Positions 1 to 11,115 of a stretch of 64,000 nucleotides of DNA are shown one piece after another; within the stretch, counting starts at the first letter, position 1, and each line of letters opens with the position of its first letter. The notes below the pieces were generated by a model. It ran no database searches and was not told where the DNA came from. It worked only from the letters and a program-made list of their open reading frames with translations. The stretch is from positions 38,395,755 through 38,459,754 of the forward strand of contig NC_082701.1 in NCBI RefSeq assembly GCF_949987515.2, in the 5' to 3' direction. The stretch comes from Delphinus delphis. Taxonomy: Eukaryota; Chordata; Mammalia; Artiodactyla; Delphinidae. The position numbers were made by a program, and so were the translations under genes.

Positions 1-63
1 GCAGAAGCGGAGGCGTGCAGCAGTTTCCATGAGCCGGTGGCCTGTGCTCTGCGTACCTTTAAC
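1..63 (+). repeat. 3' end of a preceding monomer (partial)
   Basis: The first 63 bases match the last 63 bases of every monomer and end just before the X/Y diagnostic indel. X and Y are almost the same here, so type cannot be read from the sequence. The array phase (an X follows) implies it is the end of a Y monomer. Confidence 0.9.
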
Positions 64-120
64 GTGGACACCTAGGAAGCTAGCGTGGGCACCCTGTTGC
101 CGGCAGGAACACTGAGTAGC

Positions 121-136
121 CCCAGGCGCACCTGGG
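121..136. other. Perfect 6-bp hairpin CCCAGG-CGCA-CCTGGG, conserved in each monomer
   Basis: The stem CCCAGG (121-126) pairs with CCTGGG (131-136) around CGCA. The Y copy lies at 1519-1534. It was unchanged in the X and Y copies I checked. The matching place in sub-repeat a (near 1012) has lost the symmetry, so this arm arose in, or was kept only in, sub-repeat b. Confidence 0.55.
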
Positions 137-265
137 TCTGCTAAGCAACATCCAGTCCCGTAGCCCTTTAGAGCCCCTCTGTGCATGCCGAGCGTAGGGA
201 AACGCACTGCACTCACTTTTGGAGCGTCTTAATTTCCTCAGCACTCGCGCACGTTCACGAACACC

Positions 266-600
266 GTTCTGGCACGTCCCACATGGCGTAGAAGTCTTAG
301 GCGTTGCCCTAGTCTGAGCTGCACTCAGAGTAACCCTCGGCTTCGCATTCCATCCAGGACCTCCTGCCTGAAGTCACCATGCCTCCTAGAGGAAGTCGGC
401 TTGCGTTCTGACCGCAGTTTAAGTCCTGTTCTTCCTGTGGCACTGCAGGCTTTCGAATAGCCTAGGCCCAGAGGAGCAGCTACGGCGTTCCTTGGTTGAG
501 GCAGTTCGCTTGATGCAGAACACCCTACTTCGAGAAGCTGATTCAGGGAAGGAAACACAGGGTAACCTGTGTCTCTTTGGACTTGTTAGAAACCACAGTG
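266..600 (+). repeat. Sub-repeat c (shortened, ~335 bp) inside the monomer
   Basis: Reading the monomer against itself, this segment aligns with sub-repeat b at an offset of about 505 bp. In the D1 copies, gaagactttgtcatggccc...gtgagctgc (b, from 1184) faces gaagtcttaggcattgcct...ctgagcagc (c, from 1688). Further on, gagtcactctgctcgaggag (b) faces the gaaatcaccgtgcctcctag segment (c). The offset drops to about 487 after the 20-bp X duplication, as it should. The segment then diverges and runs into sub-repeat a earlier than a full unit would. Boundaries are approximate. Confidence 0.7.
555..572. other. Perfect 7-bp hairpin with GTAA loop, conserved in each monomer
   Basis: ACACAGG (555-561), loop GTAA (562-565), CCTGTGT (566-572). 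In Y the same hairpin lies at 1954-1971. The stem and loop are unchanged in all X and Y copies that I checked, even though the base just outside differs between X (aaacacagg) and Y (cacacagg). As RNA the loop would be a GNRA tetraloop. Seen: the inverted repeat. Inferred: any structural or protein-binding role. Confidence 0.6.
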
Positions 601-1150
601 GGGTATGCTGAGTGTGCCCATGGAAACGGGGGCCTGCTGGAACTAGCCTTGCTTTCCCATTTTGAAGGCCGCATTCATGCTGCGTTGAAGCTGCCTGATA
701 TTCCCTGCACTTGATAGTCCTGTAAACACTGTAAGAATGCTTCTGGGGAGAAAATGAATTTGCTGTCTAAACCAGGTGCTTCCGTGACTGCGGTGTGGTC
801 AGCCTGACAAGCTTTAGCACTGAAAGGAAACTCAACGTGTGAACTTGCCTCCAGTTGAAGCCCTTAGTAGCCATGTAGATACGGAGGCCTACAGCTCTTT
901 CCATGAGTTCTTAGTCGCTTATATGCTTTATTTTAAAGGAAGTACACTTCTGAGGACTCCTAATCCTCTCGGGTATGCATCATTTCCCCTCCAAGTTCAC
1001 TGAGTACCTCCAGAGCCCTGTGGGCCTGCTGCGAAACTTCCAGTCCCATTTGTTGATCCCTCGGAGGTCGTCTGTGTGTGCCTAGAGACGGGCAACACAC
1101 CGTACGTTCCTTGATGAGAGCTACGTTTCCAGAGACCTCGACCGGCCTCA
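601..1150 (+). repeat. Sub-repeat a (~550 bp) inside the monomer
   Basis: Aligns colinearly with sub-repeat b. Matching anchors are gcccttag (860) with gccctgat (1370), acggaggc (881) with gcggaggc (1391), ttccatgag in both, cactgagtac (998) with cactgagtac (1508), and gggcaac (1090) with gggcaac (1595). The offset is 505-510 bp throughout, and identity is roughly 65-75% in the readable parts by eye. Its first 250 bases match b only weakly (tgctgagt at 606 and 1163, gaatgcttc at 735 and 1237). Boundaries are approximate. Confidence 0.75.
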
Positions 1151-1230
1151 GGACAACATTGCTGCTGAGTCCGAAGTGCCCAGGAAGACTTTGTCATGGC
1201 CCTGGTGTGAGCTGCCATGTGATAACACTC

Positions 1231-1270
1231 TGTTTTGAATGCTTCGAGGCTGTTTTGAATGCTTCGAGGC
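1231..1270 (+). repeat. 20-bp tandem duplication diagnostic of type X
   Basis: The 20-bp unit tgttttgaatgcttcgaggc stands twice in direct tandem (1231-1250 and 1251-1270). Every X monomer in the window has two copies. Every Y has one diverged copy (tgctttgactgtttcgaggc). The duplication therefore predates amplification of the dimer. In D15 a change at 41329 distinguishes the second copy from the first. Confidence 0.97.
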
Positions 1271-1447
1271 CCTCGTACCTGGAGTCACTCTGCTCGAGGA
1301 GAAAGTCAGCATCTTGCCATGCGGTGTCGCTGACGCCACACCCAGCAGAAACACATGCCTGGAAGTAAGGCCCTGATTTGCCGTGCAGAAGCGGAGGCGT
1401 GCAGCAGTTTCCATGAGCCGGTGGCCTGTGCTCTGCGTACCTTTAAC

Positions 1448-2826
1448 GGCAGCACAGTTTTCTGGACACCTAGGAGGCTAGCGTGGGCACCCAGTTGCCG
1501 GCAGGAACACTGAGTACCCCCAGGCGCACCTGGGTCTGCTAAGCAACATCCAGTACCGTAGCCCTGTACAGCCCCTCTGTGCTTGCCGAGCGTAGGGCAA
1601 CGCACTGCACTCTCTTTTGAGGCGTCTTAATTTCCTCAGCACTCGCGCACGTTTACGAACTCCGTTCTGGCACGTCCCACATGGCGTAGAAGTCTTAGGC
1701 ATTGCCTTAGTCTGAGCAGCACTCAGAGTAACCCTCGGCTTCGCATTCCATCCAGGACCTCCTGCTTGAAATCACCGTGCCTCCTAGAGGAAGTCGGCTT
1801 GCGTTCTGACTGCAGTTTAAGTCCTTTTCTTCCTGCGGCCCTGCAGGCTTTTGAATAGCCACAGGCCCAGAGGAGCAGCTACGGCGTTCCTTGGTTGAGG
1901 CAGTTCGCTTGATGCAGAACACTCTACTTCGAGAAGCTGATTCAGGGAAAGACACACAGGGTAACCTGTGTCTCTTTGGACTTGTTAGAAACCACAGTGG
2001 GGTATGCTGAGTGTGCCCATGGAAACGGGGGCCTGCTGGAACTAGCCTTGCTTTCCCATTTTGAAGGCTGCATTCATGCTGCCTTGAAGCTGCCTGACAT
2101 CCCCTGCTCTTGACAGGCCTGTAAACCCTGTAAGAATGTTTCTGGGGAGAAAATGAATTTGCTATCTAAACCAGGTGCTTCTGCGCCTGCGGTGTGGTCA
2201 GCCTGACAAGCTCTAGCGCTAAAAGGAAACTCAACGTGTGAACTTGCCTCCAGTTTAGGCCCTTAGTACCCATGTAGATACGGAGGCATGCAGCTCTTTC
2301 CATGAGTTCTTAGTCGCTTATATGCTTTATTATAAAGGAAGAAAACTTCTGAGCGCTCCTAGGCCTCTCGTGTATGCATCATTTCCCCTCCAAGTTCACT
2401 GAGTACCTCCAGAGCCCTGTGGGCCGGCTGCGAATCTTCCAGTCCCATTTGTTGATCCCTCGGAGGCCGTCTGTGCATGCCTAGAGACGGGCAACACACA
2501 GTACGTTCCTTGAGGAGAGCTACATTTCCAGAGACCTCGACCGGCCTCAGGACAACATTGCTGGTGAGTCCGAAGTGCCTAGGAAAACTTTGTCATGGCA
2601 CTTGTGTGAGCTGCCCTGTGATAATACTCTGCTTTGACTGTTTCGAGGCCCTCGTACCTGCAGTCACTCTGCTCGAGGAGAAAGTCAGCATCTTGCCATG
2701 CGGTGTCGCTGACGGCACACCCAGCAGAAACACATGCCTGGAAGTGAGGCCCTGATTTGCCGCGCAGAAGCGGAGGCGTGCAGCAGTTTCCATGAGCCGG
2801 TGGCCTGTGCTCTGCGTACCTTTAAC
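1448..2826 (+). repeat. D1, type Y reference monomer (1379 bp)
   Basis: This is the first complete Y monomer. Its markers are the 14-bp insertion at 1449-1462, a single copy of the segment that is duplicated in X, an 8-bp palindrome tagcgcta at 2214-2221 (X has tagcactg) and tataaag in place of X ttaaag. Copy-specific states in D1 Y include a GCATGC at 2475-2480 where other Y copies have gcgtgc, A at 2500, and C at 2763 where other copies have T. The t at 2580 (tgcctagg) is shared only with D6 and D14. Confidence 0.95.
1449..1462 (+). repeat. 14-bp insertion diagnostic of type Y
   Basis: The 14 bases gcagcacagttttc lie between aacg and tggacacc in every Y monomer and are absent from every X, where aacg is joined directly to tggacacc. 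The extra Y at 33218 has it, which is how the break in alternation is recognised. Which state is ancestral cannot be told from these two types alone. Confidence 0.95.
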
Positions 2827-5589
2827 GTGGACACCTAGGAAGCTAGCGTGGGCACCCTGTTGCCGGCAGGAACACTGAGTAGCCCCAGGCGCACCTGGGT
2901 CTGCTAAGCAACATCCAGTCCCGTAGCCCTTTAGAGCCCCTCTGTGCATGCCGAGCGTAGGGAAACGCACTGCACTCACTTTTGGAGCGTCTTAATTTCC
3001 TCAGCACTCGCGCACGTTCACGAACACCGTTCTGGCACGTCCCACATGGCGTAGAAGTCTTAGGCGTTGCCCTAGTCTGAGCTGCACTCAGAGTAACCCT
3101 CGGCTTCGCATTCCATCCAGGACCTCCTGCCTGAAGTCACCATGCCTCCTAGAGGAAGTCGGCTTGCGTTCTGACCGCAGTTTAAGTCCTGTTCTTCCTG
3201 TGGCACTGCAGGCTTTCGAATAGCCTAGGCCCAGAGGAGCAGCTACGGCGTTCCTTGGTTGAGGCAGTTCGCTTGATGCAGAACACCCTACTTCGAGAAG
3301 CTGATTCAGGGAAGGAAACACAGGGTAACCTGTGTCTCTTTGGACTTGTTAGAAACCACAGTGGGGTATGCTGAGTGTGCCCATGGAAACGGGGGCCTGC
3401 TGGAACTAGCCTTGCTTTCCCATTTTGAAGGCCGCATTCATGCTGCGTTGAAGCTGCCTGATATTCCCTGCACTTGATAGTCCTGTAAACACTGTAAGAA
3501 TGCTTCTGGGGAGAAAATGAATTTGCTGTCTAAACCAGGTGCTTCCGTGACTGCGGTGTGGTCAGCCTGACAAGCTCTAGCACTGAAAGGAAACTCAACG
3601 TGTGAACTTGCCTCCAGTTGAAGCCCTTAGTAGCCATGTAGATACGGAGGCCTACAGCTCTTTCCATGAGTTCTTAGTCGCTTATATGCTTTATTTTAAA
3701 GGAAGTACACTTCTGAGGACTCCTAATCCTCTCGGGTATGCATCATTTCCCCTCCAAGTTCACTGAGTACCTCCAGAGCCCTGTGGGCCTGCTGCGAAAC
3801 TTGCAGTCCCATTTGTTGATCCCTCGGAGGTCGTCTGTGCGTGCCTAGAGACGGGCAACACACCGTACGTTCCTTGATGAGAGCTACGTTTCCAGAGACC
3901 TCGACCGGCCTCAGGACAACATTGCTGCTGAGTCCGAAGTGCCCAGGAAGACTTTGTCATGGCCCTGGTGTGAGCTGCCATGTGATAACACTCTGTTTTG
4001 AATGCTTCGAGGCTGTTTTGAATGCTTCGAGGCCCTCGTACCTGGAGTCACTCTGCTCGAGGAGAAAGTCAGCATCTTGCCATGCGGTGTCGCTGACGCC
4101 ACACCCAGCAGAAACACATGCCTGGAAGTAAGGCCCTGATTTGCCGTGCAGAAGCGGAGGCGTGCAGCAGTTTCCATGAGCCGGTGGCCTGTGCTCTGCG
4201 TACCTTTAACGGCAGCACAGTTTTCTGGACACCTAGGAGGCTAGCGTGGGCACCCAGTTGCCGGCAGGAACACTGAGTACCCCCAGGCGCACCTGGGTCT
4301 GCTAAGCAACATCCAGTACCGTAGCCCTGTACAGCCCCTCTGTGCTTGCCGAGCGTAGGGCAACGCACTGCACTCTCTTTTGAGGCGTCTTAATTTCCTC
4401 AGCACTCGCGCACGTTTACGAACTCCGTTCTGGCACGTCCCACATGGCGTAGAAGTCTTAGGCATTGCCTTAGTCTGAGCAGCACTCAGAGTAACCCTCG
4501 GCTTCGCATTCCATCCAGGACCTCCTGCTTGAAATCACCGTGCCTCCTAGAGGAAGTCGGCTTGCGTTCTGACTGCAGTTTAAGTCCTTTTCTTCCTGCG
4601 GCCCTGCAGGCTTTTGAATAGCCACAGGCCCAGAGGAGCAGCTACGGCGTTCCTTGGTTGAGGCAGTTCGCTTGATGCAGAACACTCTACTTCGAGAAGC
4701 TGATTCAGGGAAAGACACACAGGGTAACCTGTGTCTCTTTGGACTTGTTAGAAACCACAGTGGGGTATGCTGAGTGTGCCCATGGAAACGGGGGCCTGCT
4801 GGAACTAGCCTTGCTTTCCCATTTTGAAGGCTGCATTCATGCTGCCTTGAAGCTGCCTGACATCCCCTGCTCTTGACAGGCCTGTAAACCCTGTAAGAAT
4901 GTTTCTGGGGAGAAAATGAATTTGCTATCTAAACCAGGTGCTTCTGCGCCTGCGGTGTGGTCAGCCTGACAAGCTCTAGCGCTAAAAGGAAACTCAACGT
5001 GTGAACTTGCCTCCAGTTTAGGCCCTTAGTACCCATGTAGATACGGAGGCATGCAGCTCTTTCCATGAGTTCTTAGTCGCTTATATGCTTTATTATAAAG
5101 GAAGAAAACTTCTGAGGACTCCTAGGCCTCTCGTGTATGCATCATTTCCCCTCCAAGTTCACTGAGTACCTCCAGAGCCCTGTGGGCCGGCTGCGAATCT
5201 TCCAGTCCCATTTGTTGATCCCTCGGAGGCCGTCTGTGCGTGCCTAGAGACGGGCAACACACTCTACGTTCCTTGAGGAGAGCTACATTTCCAGAGACCT
5301 CGACCGGCCTCAGGACAACATTGCTGGTGAGTCCGAAGTGCCCAGGAAAACTTTGTCATGGCACTTGTGTGAGCTGCCCTGTGATAATACTCTGCTTTGA
5401 CTGTTTCGAGGCCCTCGTACCTGCAGTCACTCTGCTCGAGGAGAAAGTCAGCATCTTGCCATGCGGTGTCGCTGACGGCACACCCAGCAGAAACACACGC
5501 CTGGAAGTGAGGCCCTGATTTGCCGTGCAGAAGCGGAGGCGTGCAGCAGTTTCCATGAGCCGGTGGCCTGTGCTCTGCGTACCTTTAAC
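2827..5589 (+). repeat. D2 dimer (X 2827-4210, Y 4211-5589)
   Basis: Full-length 2763-bp unit, both monomers at standard length. The X has aacttgcag (D1 has aacttccag). The Y has cacactctacg plus the acacgcc/gtgagg tail typical of D2-D5 and D7. I noticed no change private to this dimer. Confidence 0.95.
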
Positions 5590-8352
5590 GTGGACACCTA
5601 GGAAGCTAGCGTGGGCACCCTGTTGCCGGCAGGAACACTGAGTAGCCCCAGGCGCACCTGGGTCTGCTAAGCAACATCCAGTCCCGTAGCCCTTTAGAGC
5701 CCCTCTGTGCATGCCGAGCGTAGGGAAACGCACTGCACTCACTTTTGGAGCGTCTTAATTTCCTCAGCACTCGCGCACGTTCACGAACACCGTTCTGGCA
5801 CGTCCCACATGGCGTAGAAGTCTTAGGCGTTGCCCTAGTCTGAGCTGCACTCAGAGTAACCCTCGGCTTCGCATTCCATCCAGGACCTCCTGCCTGAAGT
5901 CACCATGCCTCCTAGAGGAAGTCGGCTTGCGTTCTGACCGCAGTTTAAGTCCTGTTCTTCCTGTGGCACTGCAGGCTTTCGAATAGCCTAGGCCCAGAGG
6001 AGCAGCTACGGCGTTCCTTGGTTGAGGCAGTTCGCTTGATGCAGAACACCCTACTTCGAGAAGCTGATTCAGGGAAGGAAACACAGGGTAACCTGTGTCT
6101 CTTTGGACTTGTTAGAAACCACAGTGGGGTATGCTGAGTGTGCCCATGGAAACGGGGGCCTGCTGGAACTAGCCTTGCTTTCCCATTTTGAAGGCCGCAT
6201 TCATGCTGCGTTGAAGCTGCCTGATATTCCCTGCACTTGATAGTCCTGTAAACACTGTAAGAATGCTTCTGGGGAGAAAATGAATTTGCTGTCTAAACCA
6301 GGTGCTTCCGTGACTGCGGTGTGGTCAGCCTGACAAGCTTTAGCACTGAAAGGAAACTCAACGTGTGAACTTGCCTCCAGTTGAAGCCCTTAGTAGCCAT
6401 GTAGATACGGAGGCCTACAGCTCTTTCCATGAGTTCTTAGTCGCTTATATGCTTTATTTTAAAGGAAGTACACTTCTGAGGACTCCTAATCCTCTCGGGT
6501 ATGCATCATTTCCCCTCCAAGTTCACTGAGTACCTCCAGAGCCCTGTGGGCCTGCTGCGAAACTTCCAGTCCCATTTGTTGATCCCTCGGAGGTCGTCTG
6601 TGTGTGCCTAGAGACGGGCAACACACCGTACGTTCCTTGATGAGAGCTACGTTTCCAGAGACCTCGACCGGCCTCAGGACAACATTGCTGCTGAGTCCGA
6701 AGTGCCCAGGAAGACTTTGTCATGGCCCTGGTGTGAGCTGCCATGTGATAACACTCTGTTTTGAATGCTTCGAGGCTGTTTTGAATGCTTCGAGGCCCTC
6801 GTACCTGGAGTCACTCTGCTCGAGGAGAAAGTCAGCATCTTGCCATGCGGTGTCGCTGACGCCACACCCAGCAGAAACACATGCCTGGAAGTAAGGCCCT
6901 GATTTGCCGTGCAGAAGCGGAGGCGTGCAGCAGTTTCCATGAGCCGGTGGCCTGTGCTCTGCGTACCTTTAACGGCAGCACAGTTTTCTGGACACCTAGG
7001 AGGCTAGCGTGGGCACCCAGTTGCCGGCAGGAACACTGAGTACCCCCAGGCGCACCTGGGTCTGCTAAGCAACATCCAGTACCGTAGCCCTGTACAGCCC
7101 CTCTGTGCTTGCCGAGCGTAGGGCAACGCACTGCACTCTCTTTTGAGGCGTCTTAATTTCCTCAGCACTCGCGCACGTTTACGAACTCCGTTCTGGCACG
7201 TCCCACATGGCGTAGAAGTCTTAGGCATTGCCTTAGTCTGAGCAGCACTCAGAGTAACCCTCGGCTTCGCATTCCATCCAGGACCTCCTGCTTGAAATCA
7301 CCGTGCCTCCTAGAGGAAGTCGGCTTGCGTTCTGACTGCAGTTTAAGTCCTTTTCTTCCTGCGGCCCTGCAGGCTTTTGAATAGCCACAGGCCCAGAGGA
7401 GCAGCTACGGCGTTCCTTGGTTGAGGCAGTTCGCTTGATGCAGAACACTCTACTTCGAGAAGCTGATTCAGGGAAAGACACACAGGGTAACCTGTGTCTC
7501 TTTGGACTTGTTAGAAACCACAGTGGGGTATGCTGAGTGTGCCCATGGAAACGGGGGCCTGCTGGAACTAGCCTTGCTTTCCCATTTTGAAGGCTGCATT
7601 CATGCTGCCTTGAAGCTGCCTGACATCCCCTGCTCTTGACAGGCCTGTAAACCCTGTAAGAATGTTTCTGGGGAGAAAATGAATTTGCTATCTAAACCAG
7701 GTGCTTCTGCGCCTGCGGTGTGGTCACCCTGACAAGCTCTAGCGCTAAAAGGAAACTCAACGTGTGAACTTGCCTCCAGTTTAGGCCCTTAGTACCCATG
7801 TAGATACGGAGGCATGCAGCTCTTTCCATGAGTTCTTAGTCGCTTATATGCTTTATTATAAAGGAAGAAAACTTCTGAGCGCTCCTAGGCCTCTCGTGTA
7901 TGCATCATTTCCCCTCCAAGTTCACTGAGTACCTCCAGAGCCCTGTGGGCCGGCTGCGAATCTTCCAGTCCCATTTGTTGATCCCTCGGAGGCCGTCTGT
8001 GCGTGCCTAGAGACGGGCAACACACTCTACGTTCCTTGAGGAGAGCTACATTTCCAGAGACCTCGACCGGCCTCAGGACAACATTGCTGGTGAGTCCGAA
8101 GTGCCCAGGAAAACTTTGTCATGGCACTTGTGTGAGCTGCCCTGTGATAATACTCTGCTTTGACTGTTTCGAGGCCCTCGTACCTGCAGTCACTCTGCTC
8201 GAGGAGAAAGTCAGCATCTTGCCATGCGGTGCCGCTGACGGCACACCCAGCAGAAACACACGCCTGGAAGTGAGGCCCTGATTTGCCGTGCAGAAGCGGA
8301 GGCGTGCAGCAGTTTCCATGAGCCGGTGGCCTGTGCTCTGCGTACCTTTAAC
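5590..8352 (+). repeat. D3 dimer (X 5590-6973, Y 6974-8352)
   Basis: Full-length unit. Its X matches D1 in two minor variants (tgtgtgcc and aagctttag), pointing to recent common origin with D1 rather than with its neighbour D2. The Y is the first to carry ggtcaccct (C at 7727; earlier units have G). A private T-to-C change lies at 8232. Confidence 0.95.
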
Positions 8353-11115
8353 GTGGACACCTAGGAAGCTAGCGTGGGCACCCTGTTGCCGGCAGGAACA
8401 CTGAGTAGCCCCAGGCGCACCTGGGTCTGCTAAGCAACATCCAGTCCCGTAGCCCTTTAGAGCCCCTCTGTGCATGCCGAGCGTAGGGAAACGCACTGCA
8501 CTCACTTTTGGAGCGTCTTAATTTCCTCAGCACTCGCGCACGTTCACGAACACCGTTCTGGCACGTCCCACATGGCGTAGAAGTCTTAGGCGTTGCCCTA
8601 GTCTGAGCTGCACTCAGAGTAACCCTCGGCTTCGCATTCCATCCAGGACCTCCTGCCTGAAGTCACCATGCCTCCTAGAGGAAGTCGGCTTGCGTTCTGA
8701 CCGCAGTTTAAGTCCTGTTCTTCCTGTGGCACTGCAGGCTTTCGAATAGCCTAGGCCCAGAGGAGCAGCTACGGCGTTCCTTGGTTGAGGCAGTTCGCTT
8801 GATGCAGAACACCCTACTTCGAGAAGCTGATTCAGGGAAGGAAACACAGGGTAACCTGTGTCTCTTTGGACTTGTTAGAAACCACAGTGGGGTATGCTGA
8901 GTGTGCCCATGGAAACGGGGGCCTGCTGGAACTAGCCTTGCTTTCCCATTTTGAAGGCCGCATTCATGCTGCGTTGAAGCTGCCTGATATTCCCTGCACT
9001 TGATAGTCCTGTAAACACTGTAAGAATGCTTCTGGGGAGAAAATGAATTTGCTGTCTAAACCAGGTGCTTCCGTGACTGCGGTGTGGTCAGCCTGACAAG
9101 CTTTAGCACTGAAAGGAAACTCAACGTGTGAACTTGCCTCCAGTTGAAGCCCTTAGTAGCCATGTAGATACGGAGGCCTACAGCTCTTTCCATGAGTTCT
9201 TAGTCGCTTATATGCTTTATTTTAAAGGAAGTACACTTCTGAGGACTCCTAATCCTCTCGGGTATGCATCATTTCCCCTCCAAGTTCACTGAGTACCTCC
9301 AGAGCCCTGTGGGCCTGCTGCGAAACTTGCAGTCCCATTTGTTGATCCCTCGGAGGTCGTCTGTGCGTGCCTAGAGACGGGCAACACACCGTACGTTCCT
9401 TGATGAGAGCTACGTTTCCAGAGACCTCGACCGGCCTCAGGACAACATTGCTGCTGAGTCCGAAGTGCCCAGGAAGACTTTGTCATGGCCCTGGTGTGAG
9501 CTGCCATGTGATAACACTCTGTTTTGAATGCTTCGAGGCTGTTTTGAATGCTTCGAGGCCCTCGTACCTGGAGTCACTCTGCTCGAGGAGAAAGTCAGCA
9601 TCTTGCCATGCGGTGTCGCTGACGCCACACCCAGCAGAAACACATGCCTGGAAGTAAGGCCCTGATTTGCCGTGCAGAAGCGGAGGCGTGCAGCAGTTTC
9701 CATGAGCCGGTGGCCTGTGCTCTGCGTACCTTTAACGGCAGCACAGTTTTCTGGACACCTAGGAGGCTAGCGTGGGCACCCAGTTGCCGGCAGGAACACT
9801 GAGTACCCCCAGGCGCACCTGGGTCTGCTAAGCAACATCCAGTACCGTAGCCCTGTACAGCCCCTCTGTGCTTGCCGAGCGTAGGGAAACGCACTGCACT
9901 CTCTTTTGAGGCGTCTTAATTTCCTCAGCACTCGCGCACGTTTACGAACTCCGTTCTGGCACGTCCCACATGGCGTAGAAGTCTTAGGCATTGCCTTAGT
10001 CTGAGCAGCACTCAGAGTAACCCTCGGCTTCGCATTCCATCCAGGACCTCCTGCTTGAAATCACCGTGCCTCCTAGAGGAAGTCGGCTTGCGTTCTGACT
10101 GCAGTTTAAGTCCTTTTCTTCCTGCGGCCCTGCAGGCTTTTGAATAGCCACAGGCCCAGAGGAGCAGCTACGGCGTTCCTTGGTTGAGGCAGTTCGCTTG
10201 ATGCAGAACACTCTACTTCGAGAAGCTGATTCAGGGAAAGACACACAGGGTAACCTGTGTCTCTTTGGACTTGTTAGAAACCACAGTGGGGTATGCTGAG
10301 TGTGCCCATGGAAACGGGGGCCTGCTGGAACTAGCCTTGCTTTCCCATTTTGAAGGCTGCATTCATGCTGCCTTGAAGCTGCCTGACATCCCCTGCTCTT
10401 GACAGGCCTGTAAACCCTGTAAGAATGTTTCTGGGGAGAAAATGAATTTGCTATCTAAACCAGGTGCTTCTGCGCCTGCGGTGTGGTCACCCTGACAAGC
10501 TCTAGCGCTAAAAGGAAACTCAACGTGTGAACTTGCCTCCAGTTTAGGCCCTTAGTACCCATGTAGATACGGAGGCATGCAGCTCTTTCCATGAGTTCTT
10601 AGTCGCTTATATGCTTTATTATAAAGGAAGAAAACTTCTGAGCGCTCCTAGGCCTCTCGTGTATGCATCATTTCCCCTCCAAGTTCACTGAGTACCTCCA
10701 GAGCCCTGTGGGCCGGCTGCGAATCTTCCAGTCCCATTTGTTGATCCCTCGGAGGCCGTCTGTGCGTGCCTAGAGACGGGCAACACACTCTACGTTCCTT
10801 GAGGAGAGCTACATTTCCAGAGACCTCGACCGGCCTCAGGACAACATTGCTGGTGAGTCCGAAGTGCCCAGGAAAACTTTGTCATGGCACTTGTGTGAGC
10901 TGCCCTGTGATAATACTCTGCTTTGACTGTTTCGAGGCCCTCGTACCTGCAGTCACTCTGCTCGAGGAGAAAGTCAGCATCTTGCCATGCGGTGTCGCTG
11001 ACGGCACACCCAGCAGAAACACACGCCTGGAAGTGAGGCCCTGATTTGCCGTGCAGAAGCGGAGGCGTGCAGCAGTTTCCATGAGCCGGTGGCCTGTGCT
11101 CTGCGTACCTTTAAG
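8353..11115 (+). repeat. D4 dimer (X 8353-9736, Y 9737-11115)
   Basis: Full-length unit. The Y carries A at 9887 (agggaaacg), which is the X-type base; standard Y has agggcaacg. The same X-like state occurs in D5, D9, D10, D11, D18 and D21. The last base of the unit (11115) is G where all other copies have C. Confidence 0.95.

Larger units (their letters stand above)
64..1447 (+). repeat. D1, type X reference monomer (1384 bp)
   Basis: This is the first complete X monomer. Its markers are: no 14-bp insertion at the start (aacg runs directly into tggacacc); a 20-bp segment present twice in tandem at 1231-1270; the sequence gggaaggaaac before the GTAA hairpin; and tttattttaaagg where Y has tttattataaagg. 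A hand count gives about 57 CpG dinucleotides in this monomer. D1 X carries aagctt (a HindIII site near 810), shared with D3, D4 and D6 but lost in the other X copies. At the position of c in gtgcgtgcc it carries t (near 1079), a variant shared with D3 and D8. The start is my choice of phase, since a tandem repeat has no natural start. Confidence 0.95.
1151..1650 (+). repeat. Sub-repeat b (~500 bp), spanning the chosen X/Y boundary
   Basis: This is the middle sub-copy and the one that links the other two: its second half matches a and its first half matches c. It contains the X 20-bp duplication and the Y 14-bp insertion, so both diagnostic indels fell in this segment. It extends across 1447/1448 because my monomer start is arbitrary. 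The natural unit may begin near the tgctgagt anchor at 1163. Confidence 0.75.

Noticed and set aside
1237..1250. tRNA-like B box (gcttcgaggcc) suggesting a SINE or tRNA origin
   Set aside because: Only a partial match. No convincing A box at the usual distance, no cloverleaf, no A-rich tail and no target-site duplication.
2214..2221. Palindrome tagcgcta in Y
   Set aside because: Eight-base palindromes are common by chance, and X has lost it, so there is no sign of constraint.
2325..2337. TATA-like tattataaagg in Y as a promoter
   Set aside because: X has ttttaaagg at the same place. There is no accompanying initiator or gene, and a short AT stretch is expected by chance.
2593..2979. 128-codon minus-strand frame recurring in nearly every dimer
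   Set aside because: Its recurrence simply follows the repeat. Variants in this and the other recurring frames mostly change amino acids, frames overlap on both strands, and nothing resembles a known protein.
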